Shown piece after piece: positions 1 through 5,548 of a DNA stretch of 7,694 bases. Location: positions 1 to 7,694 of the forward strand of contig WRFF01000084.1 in the NCBI GenBank assembly GCA_009778945.1, read 5' to 3'. The notes under the pieces are model-generated. The model had not been told where the DNA came from, did no database searches, and was given only the letters and a program-made list of their open reading frames with translations. This stretch comes from Clostridiales bacterium. Its GTDB lineage: Bacteria; Bacillota; Clostridia; Peptostreptococcales; Anaerovoracaceae. The position numbers and the translations under genes were made by a program. Within the stretch, counting starts at the first letter, position 1; every line of letters starts with the position of its first letter.

Positions 1-185
1 ACCTCCAAAACATCGCCGCAGGATCGCGGTAATTGATCCAGCCACGCGCGGTATGCTTGACGGCATCCCCACAGTGACCACATCCCGCATGGTTTATCTG
101 GATATGCAAGGCAACTGCTACAGTTTCCTTCTGGGTAATAATTTTCCAGCGCGATATTTGTATCGTACTCATCCTGTACTGTCAT
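1..185 (-). CDS. Cys-rich hypothetical phage protein, 3' end cut by window edge
   Basis: An open frame begins at ATG 185-183 and runs off the left edge without a stop, giving at least 61 residues. It begins MTVQDEYDTNIALENYYPEG and continues with a Cys-rich stretch: C22, C25, C33, C41 and C56, with C22-x2-C25 arranged like a zinc knuckle. Its ATG overlaps the TGA of the upstream zinc-ribbon gene in an ATGA, the same junction style seen elsewhere in this block, which implies translational coupling. Only a weak Shine-Dalgarno-like stretch (AGGCGGT) precedes it. I do not recognise the family. Metal binding is inferred from the cysteines only. The gene is real mainly because of its position, coupling and open frame; the missing 3' end prevents a better call. 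Confidence 0.6.
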   Translation of the reverse strand, partial: MTVQDEYDTNIALENYYPEGNCSSCLAYPDKPCGMWSLWGCRQAYRAWLDQLPRSCGDVLE

Positions 186-481
186 TCCGCACCGCCTTTC
201 TGCGCTTCAAGCGCCGCCTCTTCCCATTGACTCTTCGTGCGATGGGCGCACCAGCTGCAAGGATATGTATAGAATTTCCACGCATCGCTTTGCAGCTTGA
301 ACCGGCATGTATTGCAGTACTTTGTATCTCCAAGCACGATTAGCCGGCCTTGCTCTTCAGCGTCCTCGTAGGCCGCAAGTTTTGCCTTTGCCTCTTCGTA
401 CCATTGCTGACTTATTCCGACCATTACGCCTTCCGCGTCTATCTGCTGTATCGCATGATCCATTGTGCTTAATCGCTCCAT
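182..481 (-). CDS. small phage protein with probable zinc ribbon
   Basis: This is a 99-residue protein beginning MERLSTMDHAIQQIDAEGVM. The first 45 residues look helical and include a KLAAYED segment (34-40) followed by an EEQGRLIVL stretch, a combination I associate with small early proteins of Bacillota phages. The second half has two CxxC pairs, C56-x2-C59 and C75-x2-C78, separated by 15 residues, as expected of a zinc ribbon. The frame is open up to a GTG at 562, but ATG 481 is preferred because AGGAG (489-493) sits 7 bases upstream and the ATG overlaps the stop of the 23-codon ORF as TAATG. The stop overlaps the next gene as ATGA. Function is unknown; nucleic-acid or protein binding through the ribbon is inference. 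Confidence 0.7.
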   Translation of the reverse strand: MERLSTMDHAIQQIDAEGVMVGISQQWYEEAKAKLAAYEDAEEQGRLIVLGDTKYCNTCRFKLQSDAWKFYTYPCSWCAHRTKSQWEEAALEAQKGGAE

Positions 482-552
482 TACTCTGCTCCTTTCCATG
501 GGAATTCCTGTATCAGGGGTTCGCCCCAAATATCGGAAAGACTGTTTTTCAT
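481..552 (-). CDS. 23-residue small ORF between parB-like and zinc-ribbon genes
   Basis: The frame starts at ATG 552-550, overlapping the TGA of the ParB-like gene as ATGA, and ends in TAA at 483-481, overlapping the next ATG as TAATG. The peptide begins MKNSLSDIWGEPLIQ and ends PWKGAE. GGAGGT at 561-566 lies 8 bases upstream, a strong ribosome binding site. It is in a different frame from the possible GTG (562) extension of the zinc-ribbon gene, and both cannot be the main product here. The tight junctions on both sides and the good ribosome binding site favour this small ORF. It could be a real microprotein or only a coupling ORF that carries ribosomes onto the next gene. No family is recognised. 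Confidence 0.55.
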   Translation of the reverse strand: MKNSLSDIWGEPLIQEFPWKGAE

Positions 553-1946
553 TTGCCTGCACCTCCGACTTTCGGCGTATATAGCTCGTGCTTACCTGTA
601 ACGATCAGGATCTCCTCGTCGCTCATTTTGTATCCGAACTCCATGAGCAGCGAATAGATCGCGTCGTCTTTGACTGCACAGCATTCCGGGACGATCTCGG
701 TTTTCCAGCTATTCTCGAGATGCCATGTCGCTCTCGGCACGTCAAACGCCGCCCACGTCGTGATGAACAGTTTCCATGCGCCTCCGCCTGGTGCATCCTC
801 TATAAACCAGTCGACGGGATCGCTGAACACATCATGATCCTGCCAGAAAGCATCGGTATCTGTATATCCGTAATAATTGACGATATTTAAATTACAGCCG
901 GAAGCGTGTGCAATGGCACGCGCCGCGTATTGCAGGACGGCGTCTTTCTTCTGCGAGAGAATATTGCGCGGGAGGTTTTTGACAAAATCAAGGCGCAGGC
1001 CGTACATCCGCGCGCAGATCTCTTGAAGCGCTGCGCTGCGGGATTCATAATCAGCTTTGCGCGCTGCCGGATCCTCTGAATCTTTTTTACCACCGGCATA
1101 CTTTTCTTTCATCGCGCCGTAAATGCGCACGGCGCTTTCAGTTTTTTGGTAGTACACCGGCGGAACTGATTTTTTCGGGATTGCACAGTCGCTCGCTTTC
1201 GTGTCGTCCTTGAATTTCCATGCTGTGATAATTTGGTACTTCCAGTTCGGCTCCGACGCTTTGAGTTTTTTGAGTCCTTCAGGAAGGAGATCCATGATTC
1301 GCTTCTCGTTGCGGGCGTATTCTTCCTTCTGCACCGCTTCGGAAACGTAGTAATTAAAATTCGACGTGCCGATCATCTCGAGCAGCTTATTGCGGCGGCC
1401 GATGTCCTTTACCTCTTCAAGCTTCGCAAGATCTCCTATGGTGATCTGCGTCCCCGTCTCCGCCTCACGTGCTTTGAGTTTCTCCGGATCAAGGCGCGCG
1501 ATCTCCACGCGGTGTTTGACAGTCGCCTGTGAGAATCCGGTAGCCTCAGATATGCTTTTCACTGTTTCGCCGAGATCAAGCATCATCTGGAAGGACTGCG
1601 CCTCTTCAAGCGGCGTGAGATCCTGCCGCTGCATATTCTCCTGCAGCATCGCCTGGATCATCTCCGTCCGGGTCATTTTCTTCACGATCGCGGGCACATC
1701 CCGCACACCGGCCGCAATTGCGGATGCGTGGCGGCGATGACCGAGTACCGCCATATATGGACGGGGATCACTTTCATCCGGATTTTCAGCGAGGAGCAGA
1801 TTCTGTAGTACGCCGTTCTGCCGGATGCTTTCCGTAAGTTCCGTCAGATCCCCGAGGTCCTTCCGGGGGTTGTCGGGATTCGGCACAATGTCGCCCGTCG
1901 ATACCATGAATACGCCTTTCTTTGTCAGTTCTAAATCCTGATACAT
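549..1946 (-). CDS. ParB-like nuclease-domain DNA-binding protein with long unknown C-terminus
   Basis: This 465-residue protein has a ParB/Spo0J-type N-terminal half. An NPDNPRKDLGDLTELTESI segment (23-41) starts the ParB domain. GHRRHASA (69-76) matches the conserved GERRxRA box, where ParB proteins bind CTP. QENMQRQDLTPLEEA (102-116) matches the ENLQRxDLxPxEEA motif, and a helix-turn-helix follows at about 127-150 (SISEATGFSQATVKHRVEIARL). The roughly 240-residue remainder is not typical of partition ParB, is rich in Trp and Tyr, and I do not recognise it. ATG 1946 is preferred over TTG 1982, which overlaps the upstream stop as TTGA, because GGAG (1956-1959) sits 9 bases before the ATG. 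No parA is in the window, so a role in DNA binding, transcription or replication control is as likely as segregation. Family call firm; function inferred. Confidence 0.85.
   Translation of the reverse strand: MYQDLELTKKGVFMVSTGDIVPNPDNPRKDLGDLTELTESIRQNGVLQNLLLAENPDESDPRPYMAVLGHRRHASAIAAGVRDVPAIVKKMTRTEMIQAMLQENMQRQDLTPLEEAQSFQMMLDLGETVKSISEATGFSQATVKHRVEIARLDPEKLKAREAETGTQITIGDLAKLEEVKDIGRRNKLLEMIGTSNFNYYVSEAVQKEEYARNEKRIMDLLPEGLKKLKASEPNWKYQIITAWKFKDDTKASDCAIPKKSVPPVYYQKTESAVRIYGAMKEKYAGGKKDSEDPAARKADYESRSAALQEICARMYGLRLDFVKNLPRNILSQKKDAVLQYAARAIAHASGCNLNIVNYYGYTDTDAFWQDHDVFSDPVDWFIEDAPGGGAWKLFITTWAAFDVPRATWHLENSWKTEIVPECCAVKDDAIYSLLMEFGYKMSDEEILIVTGKHELYTPKVGGAGK
561..566 (-). promoter_or_regulatory. 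ribosome binding site for the 23-codon ORF
   Basis: GGAGGT lies 8 bases before ATG 552, inside the last codons of the ParB-like gene. The GTG at 562 overlaps this site and so cannot use it, which argues that the site serves ATG 552. Confidence 0.6.
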
Positions 1947-1955
1947 TTCTCTTTT

Positions 1956-1959
1956 CTCC
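1956..1959 (-). promoter_or_regulatory. ribosome binding site deciding the ParB-like start
   Basis: GGAG sits 9 bases before ATG 1946 within GATCGGAGAAAAGAGAA. No comparable site precedes the TTG at 1982, so ATG 1946 is taken as the start. Confidence 0.6.
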
Positions 1960-1978
1960 GATCTTTCAAAATTCCAGT

Positions 1979-2371
1979 TCAAACACGCTTCCCGCCGTGA
2001 CGATACGGCCGGGTCTTGTTGTATTCAAACTTCTCCTCCATGATTTTTTCGATGTCGATGTTCTGATATGCGCACCAGTCCAGAATGCGCATGATGCAGT
2101 CAGCGAGCTCTACGATTTGTCCGGACGGTTTCGATCCGATGAAATGCTTGCATTGATTGCAGTCCTCTACTTCACACAAAGTCGGATTGGACGCGCATGC
2201 GTAATAAATATAGTAATTTGCATTTTCGTCGCGATACTCCTCCAGCGCTTCCGCCAGTTCTGATGTGCAAAGCATCAAAAATTCAGGAAACAATGGAGGG
2301 ATCTCATACCAACCATGCTTGACGGCGTTTTGATGGATCTCCGCCGCCCATTCGTTTAATCCTTTTGTCAT
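1979..2371 (-). CDS. MazG-like nucleotide pyrophosphohydrolase
   Basis: This 130-residue protein belongs to the all-alpha NTP pyrophosphohydrolase (MazG-like) group, which hydrolyses (d)NTPs to monophosphates using Mg2+ held by acidic residues. Motifs seen are SELAEALEEYRDEN (37-50), carrying the E38/E41/E44-45 cluster, and VELADCIMRILDWC (87-100), with E88-x2-D91. The tail EEKFEYNKTRPYRHGGKRV is typical of phage members. A loop of about 35 residues between the metal motifs holds C59, C66, C71 and C74, possibly a zinc site and longer than in minimal MazG domains. The start ATG 2371 directly follows the rusA TAG, and AGGAGG (2379-2384) lies 7 bases upstream inside the end of rusA. It likely adjusts or cleanses the nucleotide pool during phage replication; the real substrate cannot be read from the sequence. 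Confidence 0.85.
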   Translation of the reverse strand: MTKGLNEWAAEIHQNAVKHGWYEIPPLFPEFLMLCTSELAEALEEYRDENANYYIYYACASNPTLCEVEDCNQCKHFIGSKPSGQIVELADCIMRILDWCAYQNIDIEKIMEEKFEYNKTRPYRHGGKRV

Positions 2372-2845
2372 CTAAAAACCTCCTGATAATTTCTCAATGT
2401 CGAGACTGGTCTGGATATCTTCACTGACCGGCTCGATGATCACTTCCGTCCGCGGGTTTTGCCTGTCGACGTACACGCGGGATCCATCCCAGCTTTGTAC
2501 AATCCTCCGATTGTCGTCCAGAATGACCTGATAGTGGACCAGCATGTCCGCGAGCGCTTCAAAAAAATTCGATATATCGCACGGCCGATCTGCGTCAATG
2601 TAGAAGGTCGCTTTGATATTGACCAGGCACGAGATATTCATTCCTTTGCATCGGATGAACGGCCCGCAGTCTTTTTCATACTGCACATACGCCTCGGACG
2701 GGGTGAGCTTCCATACAGGATTGTCACCGCGTGTTTTAATCCAACGTTGTGAATTTTTCTTTGAGCGAGGCTTTACGGGAAGCAGCAGTTTTACCGGCTC
2801 GGTGATGATCCGGCCTTCCGGTTTTGGCTTGCGCGCAGAGGTCAT
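2372..2845 (-). CDS. rusA: RusA-family Holliday junction resolvase
   Basis: This 157-residue protein matches the RusA endonuclease family, which cuts four-way DNA junctions as a dimer. Visible signatures are a basic N-terminal PRSKKNSQRW (26-35), the segment DADRPCDISNFFEALADML (84-102), ILDDNRRIVQSWDGSRVY (108-125) with D110-D111, and a final PRTEVIIEP strand. Compared with E. coli RusA (D70, D72, K76, D91), D90 and the DD pair are kept, but the second acidic residue aligns with S92 and the lysine with E96. Similar DxxN variants occur in phage RusA-like proteins, so this is probably a subfamily feature. The start ATG 2845 has GAGG (2855-2858) 9 bases upstream and immediately follows the TAA of the mini-ORF in the same frame. 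The job fits the recombination genes upstream: resolving branched DNA before packaging. Confidence 0.85.
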   Translation of the reverse strand: MTSARKPKPEGRIITEPVKLLLPVKPRSKKNSQRWIKTRGDNPVWKLTPSEAYVQYEKDCGPFIRCKGMNISCLVNIKATFYIDADRPCDISNFFEALADMLVHYQVILDDNRRIVQSWDGSRVYVDRQNPRTEVIIEPVSEDIQTSLDIEKLSGGF

Positions 2846-2908
2846 TTATACTTTCCTCGCAGGCGCGACTATCTCGCCGAGAGCCCGTATTTGCTCTTCA
2901 GTCCTCAT
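2846..2908 (-). CDS. 20-residue mini-ORF directly upstream of and in frame with rusA
   Basis: The frame runs from ATG 2908-2906 to TAA 2848-2846 and encodes MRTEEQIRALGEIVAPARKV. It has one of the best ribosome binding sites in the window, AGGAGG at 2918-2923, 9 bases upstream. Its start lies inside the last codons of the metallopeptidase-like gene (overlap 2898-2908), and its TAA directly precedes the rusA ATG in the same frame. It could be a true microprotein, a translational-coupling leader for rusA, or the remnant of a longer rusA N-terminus closed off by a stop. No family is recognised. Confidence 0.5.
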   Translation of the reverse strand: MRTEEQIRALGEIVAPARKV

Positions 2909-3611
2909 CGGGATCCACCTCCTCACAATCATCACCGTCCGGGAACGGTTCATCCTCCCCGTCATCGCCGGCCGTGCCGTTCATCGTTTCGTCGATAGTG
3001 ATCTGCCCGGACGCTTCGCGGTAGTTTTTGATTTTGATCTGCTCCGTCAGCACGTCAGGGATATTCACGCCGGGCATGAGATACCCTTTCCCAAACGTCG
3101 CCGTAAGCGGATCCTGAAAATCTACCGAGTACGCCAGCACGGATCCGTCGCCGGACGGATTGATACGCAGGAGCTGCGAGAGGATCGCCGCGTGGAGCTG
3201 CGCATCACTCCATTGGCTTATCCAGTGTATCCGAAGTTTAAGTTCAAACTCATATCCTGTCACCCACCTGAGAAGCCGCGGTGTTTTCTTGATAACCACT
3301 TTCCATGAGGCGTTTGTATTTGCGTGTTCATTTGGGTTCCATCCGGTATCAACGGTGATACAGATAATGCCGCTTGCGGCATCGCGCGGTACGGTTACCT
3401 GCGTGTATTTTTCACAAAGCTGCTCAACAATCTTGATATATTTTTGGTCTATTTTCATACCCTCGTCAATAAAAATTTCAAGATCGTCGCGCGTCCGGAA
3501 GTTATTCACGCCGGCGCCTCCTGCGCCGGTGACAATAAACCCATCGCCAATCACCTCTTCACGCGTCCCGTCGTCCCTGACGAGCTCGATTGATTTGTAA
3601 CTGTTCTCCAT
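2898..3611 (-). CDS. phage putative-metallopeptidase-like protein, apparent zinc site lost
   Basis: This is a 237-residue protein. The middle (about 55-185) resembles the phage putative metallopeptidase family in layout: a helical start, a hydrophobic strand region ending WKVVIKK (103-109), then WSDAQLHAAILSQLLRI (134-150) where the family usually has a helix ending in HELxHI, then YSVDFQDPLTATFG (161-174) where it usually has HDVxDF...G. Both expected histidine positions are replaced (S145-Q-L-L-R149; S162), so the zinc-protease chemistry appears lost. Residues 26-36 are Gly/Ala rich, and 216-237 form a strongly acidic tail. ATG 3611 is preferred because AGGAG (3623-3627) precedes it by 11 bases; a TTG at 3641 overlapping the upstream stop is the alternative. 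The family link comes from recalled pattern only, and function is unknown. Confidence 0.5.
   Translation of the reverse strand: MENSYKSIELVRDDGTREEVIGDGFIVTGAGGAGVNNFRTRDDLEIFIDEGMKIDQKYIKIVEQLCEKYTQVTVPRDAASGIICITVDTGWNPNEHANTNASWKVVIKKTPRLLRWVTGYEFELKLRIHWISQWSDAQLHAAILSQLLRINPSGDGSVLAYSVDFQDPLTATFGKGYLMPGVNIPDVLTEQIKIKNYREASGQITIDETMNGTAGDDGEDEPFPDGDDCEEVDPDED
2918..2923 (-). promoter_or_regulatory. strong ribosome binding site for the 20-codon mini-ORF
   Basis: AGGAGG on the minus strand lies 9 bases before ATG 2908, within the end of the metallopeptidase-like gene. It is too far from the rusA ATG (2845) to serve it directly, which is the main reason to think the mini-ORF is translated. 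Confidence 0.65.
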
Positions 3612-3637
3612 GTTTTTCCGATCTCCTTTCTCTTCTC

Positions 3638-3844
3638 TCAAATGCCAAGATCGTCAATGATTTCTCTTATGTGCCGGTCGTATTCGTCCGGCGTAAGATT
3701 CTCGTGATACAGATCCAGCTTTGCTTTCTCGTAGCAGAGCCACGGATCGCCTTGCCCAAGGCAGCGGCCGGCGTTCCGGCGCTTGCAGTTGCGATGCGCG
3801 CACGGCGCCGGATTCGCGTCAAAACGGGCAGTCTTCATCGCCAT
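3638..3844 (-). CDS. small Cys-containing hypothetical phage protein
   Basis: This 68-residue protein begins MAMKTARFDANPAPCAHRNC. It has four cysteines (C15, C20, C28, C37; spacing Cx4C x7 C x8 C) in its first half with many Arg and His residues, then an acidic helical tail LTPDEYDRHIREIIDDLGI. A small zinc-binding fold is plausible but not shown. The start is ambiguous: ATG 3844 or ATG 3838 two codons later, both served by a GGAG just upstream (4 and 10 bases away). The frame stays open to 3907, but that extension would lie wholly inside the dnaB 3' end and has a composition unlike the rest. It overlaps dnaB by about 26 bases. No family is recognised. Confidence 0.65.
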   Translation of the reverse strand: MAMKTARFDANPAPCAHRNCKRRNAGRCLGQGDPWLCYEKAKLDLYHENLTPDEYDRHIREIIDDLGI

Positions 3845-5198
3845 CAATCTCCATTTCCATCTGCTCAGGCCCCTCGATTTCCGTGAAGCGGAAGCGCTTC
3901 CCGTCAAAGCGGAAGCTTGTACGGCCGAGGCGGCCGTTTCTGTTTTTCTGGATGAGCGCGAGGATCGGACGTGCGCCGTCCCTCTTTATTGCGCGGACCG
4001 CCCCCTCGCTCGGAAGTCCGCTTTTGCTTTTTTTTGCGAGTTCCGCAAGTTTGTCGTAAGTGTCGATCTCCGAAAGCAGGAGGACGACGTCGCTGTCCTC
4101 TTCGATCGATGCCGATTCTTTGATGTCGGCGAGGGTCGGGGATAGCTTCTCGTCGGTCCGGCGGGATAGCTGCGCGAGGATTATGATCGGGATCTCCTGC
4201 GCAAGTGCGAGCTGTTTCAGCTCCCGCGTGACGTTCAGGATCTTCACGCGCTCACTCTCGCCGGATGCCTTTATGAGATTGACGGTGTCGATGATGAGGA
4301 TCTCCGGCCTGTGCGCTTTGACGATGCGCTCGATTTCCTGTGGGCTTCTGCCGGCGCTAGTAAAATAAAGCCGGCTTTCAGAGTACTTCGCAAGCGCGGA
4401 TTTGAGCTGCACTTGATCCTCGTCTGCGATGCGGTGGAGCATGAGATCTCGGACGGGGATCTCCGTCTCGCTTGCGACGTATCTCGCGAGCAGCTCGGCC
4501 GGCGGCATTTCAAGGCTGATATAGCAAGTCTTGTTAAAATCCGCGACGCCTTTCGCAAGCTGCAGCGCAAATGCGCTTTTACCGGCGCTTGTGCGGCCGG
4601 CGATCGTGAATAGGTTACCTGGAAGAAGCCCGCCCACCATGTCGTTAACCCATGAAAACGGCGTAGAGATCGGCTCGACTATTTTGCCGAGCGATTCCGT
4701 GAATACTTCCGCGAGCTTCGCAGGCTCCGGCACGTCGCCAGTGACGCCCTGGTGGTCACGTGCGAGTGATATCACCGCGTCCTCGAGCGATGCCAGTAAC
4801 TCTTCCGCACTGCTGCCGCTTCCATTTGCAGCGTCCGCCATCTCGGTATTAAGCATGATGATCCGGCGCCGAAGCGCAGAATCTGCGATGATCTTGTGAT
4901 ATTCCACGGCATTGGATGGGCTTACAACTCTGGCGCAAAGCTGCGTGATGTATGCAGTCCCGCCATCCCGCTCGAGTGTTCCCATGCGGCGGAGCTCGGT
5001 CGTAACGGTGACGAGATCCACAGCGCAGTCATTTTCGTGGAGTGTTCTTATCGCTCTGAAAATATCGCGGTGTTCCGGTAAGAAAAACTCGTCCTCCTCG
5101 GCTGTCCGCATAACGGTGTTGAGCGCCCGTTCGCTGGACATTATGGCCCCGAGGAGGTTGGCTTCGGCTTCGCGATTGCTTGGCGGGTTCTGCTGCAT
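3819..5198 (-). CDS. dnaB: replicative DNA helicase, DnaB family (SF4)
   Basis: This 459-residue protein is a full-length DnaB-type hexameric helicase, which unwinds the fork 5' to 3' using ATP. The N-terminal primase-binding domain covers about 5-105 (NREAEANLLGAIM at 8-20; FFLPEHRDIFRAI at 38-50). The RecA-like core has Walker A GRTSAGKS (201-208), CYISLEM (225-231, motif H1a), the Walker B region ILIIDTVNLI (300-309), ILAQLSRR (340-347, motif H3), DIKESASIEEDSDVVLLL (358-375), and KNRNGRLGRTSFRFDGKRFRF (418-438) with the arginine-finger region. The Walker B context IDTVNL differs from the usual IDYLQL. The start is ATG 5198, overlapping the loader stop as TGATG, with GGGAG (5208-5212) 9 bases upstream; the GTG one codon earlier is less likely. 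It sits after the initiator and loader, a self-contained replication module. Confidence 0.95.
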   Translation of the reverse strand: MQQNPPSNREAEANLLGAIMSSERALNTVMRTAEEDEFFLPEHRDIFRAIRTLHENDCAVDLVTVTTELRRMGTLERDGGTAYITQLCARVVSPSNAVEYHKIIADSALRRRIIMLNTEMADAANGSGSSAEELLASLEDAVISLARDHQGVTGDVPEPAKLAEVFTESLGKIVEPISTPFSWVNDMVGGLLPGNLFTIAGRTSAGKSAFALQLAKGVADFNKTCYISLEMPPAELLARYVASETEIPVRDLMLHRIADEDQVQLKSALAKYSESRLYFTSAGRSPQEIERIVKAHRPEILIIDTVNLIKASGESERVKILNVTRELKQLALAQEIPIIILAQLSRRTDEKLSPTLADIKESASIEEDSDVVLLLSEIDTYDKLAELAKKSKSGLPSEGAVRAIKRDGARPILALIQKNRNGRLGRTSFRFDGKRFRFTEIEGPEQMEMEIDGDEDCPF

Positions 5199-5548
5199 CA
5201 CTCTTCGCTCCCTTCCGGAAGTTCATCGATTTGGTCGATCATCGGATGCCTGGCATTGAGTGAGTTTTTTTTTGCGGCGGGCGCAACCCGTGCTTCACGG
5301 TCAAACTCACGCTGCTTGAGCTCAACACATAGGTGGTAGATCTGGCTTGCGCTCGGCGGGAATTCGCTGTTTGACTCCCGTACAAATTCATTCACAGCAG
5401 TCGCCACTCGCTGACGCGGTTCTTTGTCAAAAATGTTTTGCCATGAAATCAGCATCGTGTCGATGTCGAATCCGCCGATCCTGTTCCACGCTCCCGGAAA
5501 TAGGGCTTTGATATATAGCAATATTTTTGTCGTATCTTGTTTATCCAT
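5198..5548 (-). CDS. replicative helicase loader/inhibitor, G39P-like
   Basis: This 116-residue protein lies between initiator and helicase and matches the G39P-like helicase loader pattern known from Bacillus phage SPP1, which brings the DnaB-type helicase to the initiator-bound origin. Seen: an N-terminal helical domain with KILLYIKALFPGAWNR (8-23), an SWQNIFDKEPRQRVATAVNEF run (35-55) containing the family's conserved Trp, and FPPSASQIYHL (63-73), the usual F-x-P-S-x-x-x-I close of the domain. The C-terminal third is basic then acidic and probably flexible, as expected for a loader that contacts helicase with its tail. It overlaps the initiator by 8 bases and has an excellent AGGAGG (5555-5560) 6 bases before ATG 5548. 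Sequence similarity in this family is weak, so gene order carries much of the call. Confidence 0.8.
   Translation of the reverse strand: MDKQDTTKILLYIKALFPGAWNRIGGFDIDTMLISWQNIFDKEPRQRVATAVNEFVRESNSEFPPSASQIYHLCVELKQREFDREARVAPAAKKNSLNARHPMIDQIDELPEGSEE

Noticed and set aside
482..562. N-terminal extension of the zinc-ribbon protein to GTG 562
   Set aside because: The GTG overlaps the Shine-Dalgarno sequence itself, whereas ATG 481 has its own AGGAG 7 bases away and a TAATG coupling.
1947..1982. ParB-like start at TTG 1982
   Set aside because: The TTGA overlap is appealing, but no ribosome binding site is seen for it, and ATG 1946 has GGAG at a 9-base distance. It cannot be excluded.
2613..3308. 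A 231-codon open frame on the plus strand
   Set aside because: It lies opposite rusA, the mini-ORF and the metallopeptidase-like gene, has a composition typical of an antisense shadow and has no recognisable domain.
3612..3641. Metallopeptidase-like start at TTG 3641
   Set aside because: No Shine-Dalgarno sequence precedes it; the AAAGGAGAT before ATG 3611 would lie inside the extended frame.
3845..3907. N-terminal extension of the small Cys protein
   Set aside because: It would lie entirely within the 3' end of dnaB, and its Ser/Arg/Trp-rich composition is that of a shadow frame.
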